A stretch of DNA of 31,726 nt. It comes from Bacteroidales bacterium UBA4360. Lineage in GTDB: Bacteria > Bacteroidota > Bacteroidia > Bacteroidales > UBA932. This document shows positions 6,899-15,367 of this stretch, one piece after another; position 1 is the stretch's first letter; each line of letters opens with the position of its first letter. The translations under genes were made by a program, and so were the position numbers. The notes beneath the pieces were generated by a model. The model was not told the origin of the DNA, did no database searches, and was given only the letters and a program-made list of their open reading frames with translations. The stretch is from the NCBI GenBank assembly GCA_002393945.1, contig DGSO01000005.1, positions 1-31,726 of the forward strand, in the 5' to 3' direction.

Positions 6899-8878
6899 AT
6901 GAAACGTCTCCTTCTCATAGTTCTCGCCTGCATGGCACTGCAGGCGCAGGCTCAAATGCCATCCCGCTACAAATGGCTGGGCAACAATGAAATAGCCTTC
7001 ACACAGGACGGCTCTTACAACGATGCTTTCTCCATTACGGTAAAAGGCCGGAAATGGATCAGGAAAGACGGCGTGAAGGCGCCCGAGAAGTATTCGGACT
7101 TTCCCCTTAGTCCTGAAGGCGCGGTGAACCTCACATATTCACCCGACTCAACAAAACTCGCCTTCACCAGAGACAATGACCTCTGGGTTGCCGACATCGC
7201 CACCGGAGCCGAAACCCGCCTCACCTTCGATGGCACGGAAACCGTCATGAACGGCTATGCATCTTGGGTGTATTATGAGGAGATTTTCGGCCGTCCGTCA
7301 CGCTACAGGGCCTTTTGGTGGGCTCCTGACAGCAAGACCATAGCCTTCTACCGTTTCGACGACACGGAGGTGCCCATGTTCCCCATTTATTCGCCCTTCG
7401 GCCAGGATGGCACCCTTCGCCGCACGCATTATCCCAAGGCCGGGGAGAAGAACCCTGAGGTGCGCATCGGCTTTGTTTCTGCCGACGGTTCTCCCATCAC
7501 CTGGGCCGATTTCAACCCTGCCGAGGACCAGTACTTCGGCACGCCTTTCTGGAGTTCCGACAGCCGTACCTTCTACGTATCCCGCGAACCCCGTATCCAG
7601 AACACCCTGGACCTCTATGCGGTCAATCCGGTGGACGGCAGCAAGAAGGCCATTTACCACGAGAAGGTGGATACCTGGCTTGACTGGATCGACGGAATGC
7701 TCTTCACGGACAAGGGTCTGTACATGGTCCGTTCCTTCGAGACATCGTGGCAGCAGATCTACTTCCTTGGCTATGACGGGTCTCTCAGGCGCATTACAGA
7801 CGGCCCCAACTGGAGGATCAACCTCCTCCGGGCCGACAGGGACGGCACAGTCTACTTCACTGCCGAGCGCGATTCTCACGTACGCGCAGCTTTGTACAAG
7901 GTATCTCCAAAGGGCGTCATAACCGCTCTTACAGACGTGGCGATGGACGTCCGCGGAGTCAGTTTCTCCCCGGACGGCAGGCACTTCGCCGCCCTTCTTT
8001 CCAATCTGGAAACTCCTTGGACTCTTGGCGTTTACGATACCCGGAAACCCTCCAATTCATATATTGTGGCGGCTCTTCCCAAGGACGAAGGCCCGGCCGG
8101 TAAAATAGTAACCATTCAGGTTGACGGCCTTGAACTGCCGGGGGTGATGTACCTTCCGGAGAACTTCGACCCTTCCGGGCAGTATCCCGTGCACGTAGAC
8201 ATCTACGGCGGCCCGGATACTCCCTTGGTTGCCGACCGCTGGGTGAACCGCGGCCGCTACAAGTGGTATTCAGACAACGGCATCATCCAGCTCATTGCCG
8301 ACTGCCGCGCCGCCGGCCACAACGGCCGCAAGGGACTTGACGCCATCTACAAGCGGCTTTCCACCATCGAGATATCGGACTTTGTGGAATGGGCCAAGTG
8401 GCTGCAGTCGCTGCCCTATGTGAAGGCCGACAAGATAGGTGTCGAAGGCTTCAGCTTCGGCGGAACCATGACCACCCTTCTGGTTGCAACTGCCTCTGAC
8501 TACTATCATTACGGCATTGCAGGCGGCGGTGTTTACGATTGGATGCTCTATGACACCCACTACACCGAGCGCTTCATGTCGACGCCTCAGGACAACCCCG
8601 ACGGCTATGCCTCCACCAAGGTTGTCGGCAGGGTGGGCTCATATCCGGCAAAGGCCGGTTCTGCCGACGGCTCGGTGATGCTCAAAATCACCCACGGCAC
8701 CGGCGACGACAACGTCCACTTCCAGAATACCCTGCAGCTGATCGATGTCCTGCAGCGCCAGGGCGCCGCTTTCGACTTCATGATCTATCCCGACGGCATG
8801 CACGGCTACCGCGGCTACCAGGGCCTCCACTTCCAGGAAGAAAACAACGCCTTCTGGCTCCGCTACCTGAAATTCTGA
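6899..8878 (+). CDS. Dipeptidyl peptidase IV-type serine peptidase (S9B)
   Basis: The 659-residue secreted peptidase has a signal peptide (about residues 1-19, ending AQA), a WD-like beta-propeller rich in SPDS/SPDG repeats, and a C-terminal alpha/beta hydrolase domain. The catalytic triad is S519 in GFSFGG, D604 in HGTGDDNVHF and H635 in DGMHGYRG. The double glutamate that anchors the substrate N-terminus in DPP-IV is present as E127-E128 in YYEEIFGR. It should remove N-terminal dipeptides, with the usual preference for Pro or Ala in the second position, in the periplasm. It is somewhat shorter than the common 700-plus residue forms, but no domain is missing. Confidence 0.93.
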   Translation: MKRLLLIVLACMALQAQAQMPSRYKWLGNNEIAFTQDGSYNDAFSITVKGRKWIRKDGVKAPEKYSDFPLSPEGAVNLTYSPDSTKLAFTRDNDLWVADIATGAETRLTFDGTETVMNGYASWVYYEEIFGRPSRYRAFWWAPDSKTIAFYRFDDTEVPMFPIYSPFGQDGTLRRTHYPKAGEKNPEVRIGFVSADGSPITWADFNPAEDQYFGTPFWSSDSRTFYVSREPRIQNTLDLYAVNPVDGSKKAIYHEKVDTWLDWIDGMLFTDKGLYMVRSFETSWQQIYFLGYDGSLRRITDGPNWRINLLRADRDGTVYFTAERDSHVRAALYKVSPKGVITALTDVAMDVRGVSFSPDGRHFAALLSNLETPWTLGVYDTRKPSNSYIVAALPKDEGPAGKIVTIQVDGLELPGVMYLPENFDPSGQYPVHVDIYGGPDTPLVADRWVNRGRYKWYSDNGIIQLIADCRAAGHNGRKGLDAIYKRLSTIEISDFVEWAKWLQSLPYVKADKIGVEGFSFGGTMTTLLVATASDYYHYGIAGGGVYDWMLYDTHYTERFMSTPQDNPDGYASTKVVGRVGSYPAKAGSADGSVMLKITHGTGDDNVHFQNTLQLIDVLQRQGAAFDFMIYPDGMHGYRGYQGLHFQEENNAFWLRYLKF

Positions 8879-8889
8879 TCTTGCAGAAA

Positions 8890-8921
8890 TTTGCAGATAT
8901 CTTGAGAAAAAGCTAATTTTG
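8890..8921 (+). promoter_or_regulatory. Promoter of the HsdR_N-cca-xerC-hpf-holA operon
   Basis: TTTG at 8890-8893 and TAATTTTG at 8914-8921 are separated by 20 bases, a good Bacteroidetes promoter. The -7 box ends only 3 bases before the ATG at 8925, so the mRNA is predicted to start at or very near the start codon. Confidence 0.8.
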
Positions 8922-8924
8922 AAC

Positions 8925-9329
8925 ATGCAATCAGAGTACATATGGGATCCGCTGAGGAGGAAGAGTGTGAGGAACACGCCGGAGGAGGCGGTGAGGCAGT
9001 GGTTCATATCGGCGGTGCTGCATGAGGGGATGGGGGTGCCGGAGCACATGATGGGCTCCGAGGTGGCGCTTACCCATGCCGGGAAGCAGTACCGGGCCGA
9101 TATCGTAGTCTGGAACCGGAGTGCGCGTCCGCTCATGATAGTGGAGTGCAAGAGGCCTGAGGTTACGCTTGACCAGGAGGTCGTGGATCAGGCTATCCGT
9201 TACAACAAGGAACTGGATGTGAAGTATATAGTGATTACCAACGGCGTCAAGACCTTCATGTTCGGCCGCACAGATGACGGCTTTGAGTTTTTGCAGAAGG
9301 CGCCGCTGTGGAGTGAAATCAATGACTAA
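8925..9329 (+). CDS. Solitary HsdR N-terminal-domain nuclease-fold protein
   Basis: The 134-residue protein corresponds to the N-terminal endonuclease domain of type I restriction HsdR subunits, without the helicase part. The PD-(D/E)xK signature is intact: D59 in RADIVV, then E74 and K76 in VECKRP, followed by the QxxxY motif of this group (Q89, Y93). There are no hsdM or hsdS genes nearby, so it is not a restriction system. From recall, homologues in Bacteroidetes sit near holA, as here, which suggests a conserved DNA-metabolism role. A TTG codon at 8919 would add two residues but lies inside the -7 box. It overlaps the next gene by 8 bases. Confidence 0.85.
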   Translation: MQSEYIWDPLRRKSVRNTPEEAVRQWFISAVLHEGMGVPEHMMGSEVALTHAGKQYRADIVVWNRSARPLMIVECKRPEVTLDQEVVDQAIRYNKELDVKYIVITNGVKTFMFGRTDDGFEFLQKAPLWSEIND

Positions 9330-10773
9330 AGTTACAGAATATTTGGACGCACCGGTGTTCAGGCTGGTTTCCGGCACGGCTCGGGAACTGGGACTGAATG
9401 CCTATGTGATAGGCGGTTACGTGCGGGACTGCTTCCTTGGCAGGCCGAACAATGACATTGACATTGTGGTAGAAGGTTCGGGCATACGCCTCGCAGAGGC
9501 GGTGGCGGAAAAATGCCATGCTAAGGTGAGCGTGTTCAGGAGCTTCGGGACGGCTATGCTCAGGTATCATGGAATGGAGCTGGAGTTCGTGGGAGCGCGC
9601 AAGGAATCATACAACCGGGACAGCCGGAAGCCGATTGTGGAGGATGGGACCCTTGAAGAAGACCAGCTCAGAAGGGATTTCACCATAAATGCCATGGCGT
9701 TTTCTCTCAATGAAGAGGACTATGGAGAGCTGGTGGATCCTTTCGGCGGCATCAAGGACCTAGCAGCAGGCATAATACGCACTCCGCTAGAACCCAGCCA
9801 GACATACAGTGACGACCCTCTCCGCATGCTGCGGGCCATACGTTTCGCAGTTCAGCTGAGTACTCCCGAGCATCAGTTCGAAATAGTTCCCGAGTCCCTT
9901 CAGGCCATGAAGGAAATGGCTCCGCGCCTTCAGATACTCTCCAAGGAGCGCATAGTCGAGGAACTGGACAAGATGCTCATGGCTCCAAGACCCTCCAGGG
10001 CTTTCGAGATTATGGAGGAGACCGGTCTCCTGAAGGAATTCCTTCCGGAACTCTCGAGGCTCAAGGGCGTGGAAACCGTAGACGGCAAAGGCCACAAGGA
10101 GAACTTCACGCATACCCTCCAGGTGCTTGACAACGTGGTGCTTTTCGAGAAGGAAGCCGGACGCGAACCCAATCTGTGGCTGCACTGGGCCGCGCTTTTC
10201 CACGATATCGGCAAGCCTGCGACAAAGCGTTTCGTCCCTGGACAGGGGTGGACTTTCCACGGCCATGAAGTGGTGGGCGCCCGCATGGTCCCCGGCATCT
10301 TCAAGTCCATGAAAATGCCCCTGAACGAGAAGATGAAATACGTCCAGAAGCTCGTGAACCTCCACCTTAGGCCGATAGCCCTTGTCGACGACGAAGTTAC
10401 CGACAGCGCCGTCCGCCGCCTCCTTTTCGACGCCGGGGAAGACATCGACGACCTCATGCTCCTCTGCAATGCCGACATCACCTCCAAGAACCCTGCAAAG
10501 GTCACCCGCCTGAGGAATAATTTCGAAAGGGTGAAGGAGAAGATGTCCGAGGTTGAGGCAAAGGACGAACTCCGCAACTGGAGAAACCCCATTTCCGGCG
10601 ACTACGTGATGCAGCTCTTCGGGATAGAGCCCTGCAATACCATAGGCCAGCTGAAGGAAATGGTCAAGGAGGCCGTCCTGGAGGGCGAAATCCCTTACAC
10701 CTTTGAAGCTGCCGATGAGTTCATGCGCCGCAAAGCCCTCGAAATCTACGGCCTCGAGCCCGTAAAGAAATGA
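9322..10773 (+). CDS. cca: tRNA CCA-adding nucleotidyltransferase with HD domain
   Basis: The enzyme adds or repairs the 3'-CCA of tRNAs using CTP and ATP. In this 483-residue form the polymerase-beta-like head is marked by GGYVRD (31-36), the metal-binding D45 and D47 in NDIDIVV, and RRDFTINAM at 117-125. A C-terminal HD hydrolase domain carries H264 and the HD pair at 294-295 in LFHDIGK. The ATG at 9322 is chosen over an upstream in-frame codon at 9274 because homology starts after it and the earlier part is arginine- and cysteine-rich out-of-frame sequence of the nuclease gene. The tRNA-Ala gene in this window lacks an encoded CCA, consistent with need for this enzyme. Confidence 0.94.
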   Translation: MTKVTEYLDAPVFRLVSGTARELGLNAYVIGGYVRDCFLGRPNNDIDIVVEGSGIRLAEAVAEKCHAKVSVFRSFGTAMLRYHGMELEFVGARKESYNRDSRKPIVEDGTLEEDQLRRDFTINAMAFSLNEEDYGELVDPFGGIKDLAAGIIRTPLEPSQTYSDDPLRMLRAIRFAVQLSTPEHQFEIVPESLQAMKEMAPRLQILSKERIVEELDKMLMAPRPSRAFEIMEETGLLKEFLPELSRLKGVETVDGKGHKENFTHTLQVLDNVVLFEKEAGREPNLWLHWAALFHDIGKPATKRFVPGQGWTFHGHEVVGARMVPGIFKSMKMPLNEKMKYVQKLVNLHLRPIALVDDEVTDSAVRRLLFDAGEDIDDLMLLCNADITSKNPAKVTRLRNNFERVKEKMSEVEAKDELRNWRNPISGDYVMQLFGIEPCNTIGQLKEMVKEAVLEGEIPYTFEAADEFMRRKALEIYGLEPVKK

Positions 10774-11717
10774 TAGACCGCTACATAGCCTATATCCGCG
10801 ACGTCCGCCGATATTCGGGAAGGACGCAGATTCTCTACCGCGAAGCGCTTGAGAACTTCGAGCGCTGGGCAGGTGGCGATGCGGTCTCCAACCTCATACC
10901 GTCCCGTCTTCGCGAATACGAAGGCCACCTCATCGAGGAAGGCATCAGCCCCAGGACCGTCCATCTTCACATGTCGGCCCTGTCCGGCTTCTGCAATTAC
11001 CTCATGAAGGAGGGCGTCATCACCTCCAACCCCGCCCGCAGCGTCAGGCGTCCCAAGATGGGCAAGCGCCTCCCCGAATACGTCACCGACAATTCCCTGG
11101 AGGCATATTTTGCCGATACCGCCCACGCCGCCTCCGAAGACGAGCTGACGCTCCTGGCATCGGCCTCCGACAAACTATTTACCGAGCTTTACCGCCGGAG
11201 GCTCCGACGCCTTATAATCCTGCTCCTATACACTACCGGAATCAGGCGGGCCGAACTGCTGAGCCTTACGGTGGGCAGCGTCAACATGGAGAGAAAAACT
11301 CTCAGGGTGCGGGGAAAAGGAGATAAAATGAGAGAAATTCCGCTGGTTGATTCTACAACTCAGGAAATTTCATTATATTTACAAGCAGCTTCTATGGCGG
11401 ACGGGGCAAGAACCAAGGATTCACCCCTTCTGGTTACGGAAAAGGGCATGCCCCTTTATCCGGTGTATATAGACAGAGCGGTCAAGCAGGAACTTGGCGA
11501 TGCCGGCATACCGGGGAAGAAATCCCCACACGTCCTCAGGCACTCCCTGGCCACGGCCCTTCTGAACGAAGGAGCAGACCTTGAGGCAATCAAGCAGATG
11601 CTGGGCCACGCCAACCTCGCCGCGACCGAGGTCTACACCCACAACTCCGTCGAGAGGCTCAAGACACAATACATTAACGCCCATCCAAGGGCAAAAAAAG
11701 GAGAAAGCCATGATTAA
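10770..11717 (+). CDS. xerC: Tyrosine recombinase XerC/XerD-like
   Basis: This 315-residue site-specific recombinase has an N-terminal SAM-like core-binding domain (about 1-95) and a C-terminal catalytic domain. The catalytic residues are R159 (TGIRRAEL), K183 (RGKGDK), H254 and R257 (HVLRH), H280 (LGHAN) and the nucleophile Y289 (EVYTH). It probably resolves chromosome dimers at dif. The linker at about 115-147 is longer than in E. coli XerC. It starts within the cca stop (ATGA overlap) and overlaps hpf by 8 bases. An operon with housekeeping genes rather than a mobile element supports a chromosomal Xer role. XerC versus XerD cannot be decided from sequence alone. An AT-rich patch lies at about 11290-11400 inside the gene. 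Confidence 0.9.
   Translation: MIDRYIAYIRDVRRYSGRTQILYREALENFERWAGGDAVSNLIPSRLREYEGHLIEEGISPRTVHLHMSALSGFCNYLMKEGVITSNPARSVRRPKMGKRLPEYVTDNSLEAYFADTAHAASEDELTLLASASDKLFTELYRRRLRRLIILLLYTTGIRRAELLSLTVGSVNMERKTLRVRGKGDKMREIPLVDSTTQEISLYLQAASMADGARTKDSPLLVTEKGMPLYPVYIDRAVKQELGDAGIPGKKSPHVLRHSLATALLNEGADLEAIKQMLGHANLAATEVYTHNSVERLKTQYINAHPRAKKGESHD
11699..11703 (+). promoter_or_regulatory. Shine-Dalgarno sequence for hpf
   Basis: AGGAG lies 6 bases before the ATG at 11710 and within the 3' end of the recombinase gene. Clear Shine-Dalgarno sequences are rare elsewhere in this window, so this one supports the hpf start and a high translation rate. Confidence 0.6.
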
Positions 11718-12000
11718 TGTGAAGTCCCTCAAGTTCAATGCAGATGAAAAGCTGCTGGAGTACATTGACAAGAAAGTTGGCAAGGTAGAGAAGTTCTTCG
11801 ACAACCTTGGAGACATCGACGTCACTCTTTCAATCCTCCCGGACGCAGAGAACAAAAGCGTGAAGCTCCAGACCCGTTTCCCCGGTGAAGACCTCATCGT
11901 CGAACGTCAGGCCCGCACCTTCGAGGAAGCCGTAACAGACGCCGCCGACGCCCTCAAAGAGCGCATCGTCCGTGCCAAAGAGAAGAAATTCTCCAAATAG
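11710..12000 (+). CDS. hpf: Short ribosome hibernation promoting factor (HPF/RaiA family)
   Basis: This 96-residue basic protein matches the S30AE/sigma-54 modulation family, which binds the 30S decoding region and inactivates ribosomes in stationary phase. The beta-alpha-beta pattern is visible, with the lysine-rich helix DKKVGKVEKFFD and the C-terminal helix containing DAADALKERI. It is the short form, without the C-terminal dimerisation domain of long HPF. The start is set by the Shine-Dalgarno sequence at 11699-11703; a frame open from 11581 is xerC read in another phase. It overlaps xerC by 8 bases and holA by 1 base. Confidence 0.9.
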   Translation: MINVKSLKFNADEKLLEYIDKKVGKVEKFFDNLGDIDVTLSILPDAENKSVKLQTRFPGEDLIVERQARTFEEAVTDAADALKERIVRAKEKKFSK

Positions 12001-13040
12001 TGGCAGCGGCCAAGTCATACATAGAGGTTGACCGTCAGGCCAAGAATATACTTGAAGATGTCCGCCGTGGCATCTTCAAGTATGTTTATCTCCTCATGGG
12101 GGACGAACCCTACTATCCCGACCTGGTTGCAAAGGCGATAGAGGACAACTGCCTCCAGGACTGGGAGAAAGACTTCAACCAGACCGTCATGTTCGGCGGG
12201 GACTGCACTGCCGAGGACGTCATCACCGCCGCACGCCGTTTTCCCATGATGGCGGAAAGGCAGCTCGTAATCCTCAAGGAGGCCCAGCAGATGAAATCGC
12301 TGGAAGAGCTTGCCATCTACTGTGAAAAGCCTCTTGACAGCACCGTGCTGGTGATTCTGATGCACAGGGCATCGGCCGACAAGAGACGCGCCCTGTACAA
12401 GAGCGTCCTCAAGACAGGCGAAGTGCTGGAATCCAATCTCCTCAGGGACTACGAACTCCCGCGCTGGATTCAGGGCTTCTATGAAGAAAAAGGCCTCAGG
12501 ATTCATCCGGAGGCATGTTCTCTCCTTGCAGAAAGTGCAGGGGAGGACCTTGGCAAAATAGCCGTCGAGACGGATAAGCTCCTGAAGAATCTCCCTGAAG
12601 GCGTAAAGGAGATATCCGTAGAAGATGTGGAGAAAAACGTCGGCGTGAGCCGCCAGTACAGCATCTTCGAACTAACGAAATGCCTGAGTTTCAGGGACGC
12701 GGCAAAGGCGCTGAGGATTGCGGCGCGAATAGGCGCGGCTCCGCGTTTTGCCATGCCTGCCGCAACCGGCCCTATAGCAAACCATTTCTCGCGCATCCTC
12801 AAGTATCACGCACTGATCCAGAAAGGCCGCCAGGCAGACGCGGCGAAGGTTCTCGGCGTGAACCCGTATTTCATGAAGGAATACGATGCCGCCGTGCGCA
12901 ATTATCCGCTGGAGCGCTGCATCAGGGCCGTGTCGCTCATAACGGAATATGACTACAAGTCCAAGGGAGGCGCAGGCGCCGGAGAGGCCACTCAGGCCGA
13001 ACTTCTGCAGGAATTGGTGGCAAAATTGTTGAATATTTGA
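12000..13040 (+). CDS. holA: DNA polymerase III delta subunit
   Basis: The 346-residue protein fits HolA, the clamp-loader subunit that opens the beta sliding clamp. The N-terminal segment YLLMGDEPYYPDLVAKAI is the degenerate AAA+ P-loop region typical of delta. FPMMAERQLVILKEA and the later VSRQYSIFELTKCL and YFMKEYDAAVRNYP segments also match the family. Length is normal. The start is a GTG overlapping the hpf stop (TAGTG), the only frame-consistent start close to that gene. It is last in the five-gene operon and is followed by an AT-rich intergenic region with the next promoter. Confidence 0.9.
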   Translation: MAAAKSYIEVDRQAKNILEDVRRGIFKYVYLLMGDEPYYPDLVAKAIEDNCLQDWEKDFNQTVMFGGDCTAEDVITAARRFPMMAERQLVILKEAQQMKSLEELAIYCEKPLDSTVLVILMHRASADKRRALYKSVLKTGEVLESNLLRDYELPRWIQGFYEEKGLRIHPEACSLLAESAGEDLGKIAVETDKLLKNLPEGVKEISVEDVEKNVGVSRQYSIFELTKCLSFRDAAKALRIAARIGAAPRFAMPAATGPIANHFSRILKYHALIQKGRQADAAKVLGVNPYFMKEYDAAVRNYPLERCIRAVSLITEYDYKSKGGAGAGEATQAELLQELVAKLLNI

Positions 13041-13049
13041 AAATATTTA

Positions 13050-13079
13050 TTGCAAAACAATAAATTATTATTATATTTG
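13050..13079 (+). promoter_or_regulatory. Promoter of the ABC exporter-nucleotidase operon
   Basis: TTG at 13050-13052 and TATATTTG at 13072-13079 are 19 bases apart. The predicted start near 13085 gives a leader of about 12 bases. An AT-rich inverted repeat, ATTTATTG with CAATAAAT (13045-13065), covers the -33 element and could be an operator or a weak hairpin. Confidence 0.75.
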
Positions 13080-13096
13080 CGGAAACCTACAGCAAT

Positions 13097-13951
13097 ATGA
13101 ATATCATCGAAATCAGGAACGTTACCAAGACTTTCGGAGAAAAGGTGGCACTTTCAAATGTGTCCCTGGATATTCCGGAAGGGAAAATCTTCGGATTGCT
13201 TGGTCCTAACGGTGCGGGCAAGTCTACGCTTATCCGTATCATCAACCGCATCACCATCGCAACGGAAGGCCAGGTCTTCTTCAAGGGACATCCCATCACC
13301 CAGGACGATGTGGCAGCCATCGGCTACCTGCCGGAAGAGCGCGGTCTCTACCGCAAGATGAAGGTAGGGGAGCAGGCCATGTACCTTGCACAGCTCAAGG
13401 GCATGAGCGCCCAGGACGCAGCCACGGAGCTCAAAAAGTGGTTCGTCCGCTTCGAGATCCAGGACTGGTGGAACAAGAAGGTGGAGGAGCTCTCCAAGGG
13501 TATGGCCCAGAAGCTCCAGTTCATCACGACTGTTGTCCATAAACCTTCCCTGATGATTCTGGACGAGCCTTTCTCCGGCTTCGACCCCGTCAATGCCGAG
13601 CTCATCCGCAAGGAAATCCTCCGCCTCAAGGAGGAGGGTGCAACCGTCATCCTTTCCACCCACAACATGGAATCCGTCGAGGAACTCTGCGACGAGATAG
13701 CCCTCATCAACAAGTCCAAGCTTGTGGTTACCGGAGGAACCGACGAGATCCGTCGCCGTTACGGTGAGGACAACGTGGAACTCGAATTCACGGAAGGCGT
13801 AGAGCGCCGCCAGGAGCTCGTTCCCCGCGACAAGGTGAACGACAGGCTTACCGAACTCATCTCCCAGGGCGTCAGGATCAATTCCTTCAGGGAAGTGGTG
13901 CCCCGCATGAACGACATCTTTATCAAACTTGTAACTGAGGAGGAGGCATAG
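13097..13951 (+). CDS. ABC transporter ATP-binding protein (NatA-like)
   Basis: This 284-residue nucleotide-binding subunit has Walker A GPNGAGKS at 36-43, signature LSKGM at 132-136, Walker B LMILDEP with D156-E157, and the H-loop histidine H189 in STHNM. GYLPEERGLY occupies the Q-loop region, as is usual for the NatA/YhaQ export group. The C-terminal about 70 residues form the extra domain common in these proteins. It is followed after 2 bases by its membrane partner. Export rather than import is inferred from the ABC-2 type permease and absence of a binding protein; the substrate is unknown. Confidence 0.92.
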   Translation: MNIIEIRNVTKTFGEKVALSNVSLDIPEGKIFGLLGPNGAGKSTLIRIINRITIATEGQVFFKGHPITQDDVAAIGYLPEERGLYRKMKVGEQAMYLAQLKGMSAQDAATELKKWFVRFEIQDWWNKKVEELSKGMAQKLQFITTVVHKPSLMILDEPFSGFDPVNAELIRKEILRLKEEGATVILSTHNMESVEELCDEIALINKSKLVVTGGTDEIRRRYGEDNVELEFTEGVERRQELVPRDKVNDRLTELISQGVRINSFREVVPRMNDIFIKLVTEEEA

Positions 13952-13953
13952 TC

Positions 13954-15366
13954 ATGAACATATCAAAACTTGGAATCATCATCCGCAGGGAATACCTTAA
14001 CAAGGTAAAGAAGAAGAGTTTCCTCATCATCACCTTCCTTGCTCCTGTACTCTTTGCGGCAATTGCCGTTCTTCCTTCCGTCATCATGATGGGAACCAAG
14101 GAAGAAGCCAAGAAGGTCGGCGTGCTGGACGCTTCCGGCATCGTCACCCCCTTCCTCGAGAGCAACGAAATCATCGAGTACGTTCCCCTGGAGGGCGTTA
14201 CTGCCGATGAAGTCAAGGCAGACCTCAAATCCTACGGCATCGACGTTCTCCTGTCCATAGGAGAACTGGATACCGTCAACCGCACCGTAACTGCAGACAC
14301 ATACTCCGAAAAACCCCTCGGCCTTGACACCGGTTCCCTCATGGAGAACCGCATCAACGACGCCATCGAAGCCTACCGCATCGAATCCTACGGAATCGAG
14401 AACCTGGAGGAAATCATGGCGGGAGTGAAGTCCAATGTGCATCTGCGCTCCTACACGATTGATGAAACCGGCAAGGAATCCATCTCGGAATCAGGCGTTT
14501 ACATGGCTATCTCGATGATACTGGGAATGGCGCTGTACATGTTCATCGCCCTGTTCTCCGGTATGGTCATGTCTTCCGTCATCGAGGAAAAGAGCTCCAG
14601 GGTGGTTGAGGTGCTGGTTTCATCGGTGAAGGCAACCGAACTCATGTTCGGAAAGATCATCGGCGTTGCACTTGTGGCCCTTACGCAGTTCCTTCTCTGG
14701 ATAGTCCTCACGCTGGTCATCATTGCCGCGGCAATGGGTATCATCGGCAAGGATAAGATCATGGGCGCGATGGGCGATGACCAGATGACACAGATGACGG
14801 CCCAGATGACTGAGTCCATGAACCCGGGCGTACACATGCCTGAGAGCACCATCGACCTTGAAAGCGCCGTTGCCGCTGCCGATACAGCTGCAGTCGCTGC
14901 AGAGCCTTCCGGCCTTAACGCCATCATGTCGACTCTTGCCAATATCAATATCGGCCAGATAGTTGTCGCATTCCTGCTGTTCTTCGTTTTCGGTTACCTG
15001 CTGTATGCGTCGCTCTTTGCGGCGATCGGATCGGCAGTGGAGAACGAGGGCGACTCCAACCAGCTCCAGATTCCGGTTACGATTCCGCTGCTTCTGGGCT
15101 TCTTCGTCGCCCTGTATGCCTTCAAGGCTCCGGACAGCCAGCTGGTGTTCTGGTTCTCGATGATTCCTTTCACTTCGCCCATCGTGATGCTGGCAAGGCT
15201 TCCCTTCGGCGTTGCTACATGGGAACTGGTCCTTTCCATCGTCCTTCTCATCATCACTTTCGTTGGATGCGCATGGGCATCGGCAAAGATTTACAAGGTG
15301 GGAATCCTGATGTATGGCAAGAAGTCTACGTTCAAGGACCTCTGGAAGTGGCTTAAGCAGAAGTAA
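13954..15366 (+). CDS. ABC-2 type permease (NatB-like)
   Basis: The 470-residue membrane subunit has one N-terminal helix (about 23-45), an extracytoplasmic domain (about 48-180) and a C-terminal block of five or six helices. The hallmark EEKSSRVVEVLVSSV is at 211-225. Between two of the helices, residues about 271-320 form a Met-, Gln-, Thr- and then Ala-rich loop, longer and of lower complexity than expected. It pairs with the preceding ATPase to make an exporter, and is followed after one base by the nucleotidase genes. Substrate unknown; sodium export is the namesake function but is not shown here. Confidence 0.9.
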   Translation: MNISKLGIIIRREYLNKVKKKSFLIITFLAPVLFAAIAVLPSVIMMGTKEEAKKVGVLDASGIVTPFLESNEIIEYVPLEGVTADEVKADLKSYGIDVLLSIGELDTVNRTVTADTYSEKPLGLDTGSLMENRINDAIEAYRIESYGIENLEEIMAGVKSNVHLRSYTIDETGKESISESGVYMAISMILGMALYMFIALFSGMVMSSVIEEKSSRVVEVLVSSVKATELMFGKIIGVALVALTQFLLWIVLTLVIIAAAMGIIGKDKIMGAMGDDQMTQMTAQMTESMNPGVHMPESTIDLESAVAAADTAAVAAEPSGLNAIMSTLANINIGQIVVAFLLFFVFGYLLYASLFAAIGSAVENEGDSNQLQIPVTIPLLLGFFVALYAFKAPDSQLVFWFSMIPFTSPIVMLARLPFGVATWELVLSIVLLIITFVGCAWASAKIYKVGILMYGKKSTFKDLWKWLKQK

Positions 15367-15367
15367 T

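Noticed and set aside
8925..9329. Type I restriction-modification locus
   Set aside because: Only the HsdR N-terminal nuclease domain is present. There is no helicase part and no hsdM or hsdS, and the neighbours are housekeeping genes.
10770..11717. Integrase of a mobile element
   Set aside because: The gene overlaps cca and hpf within a housekeeping operon, with no attachment repeats or cargo genes, so a chromosomal Xer role is more likely.
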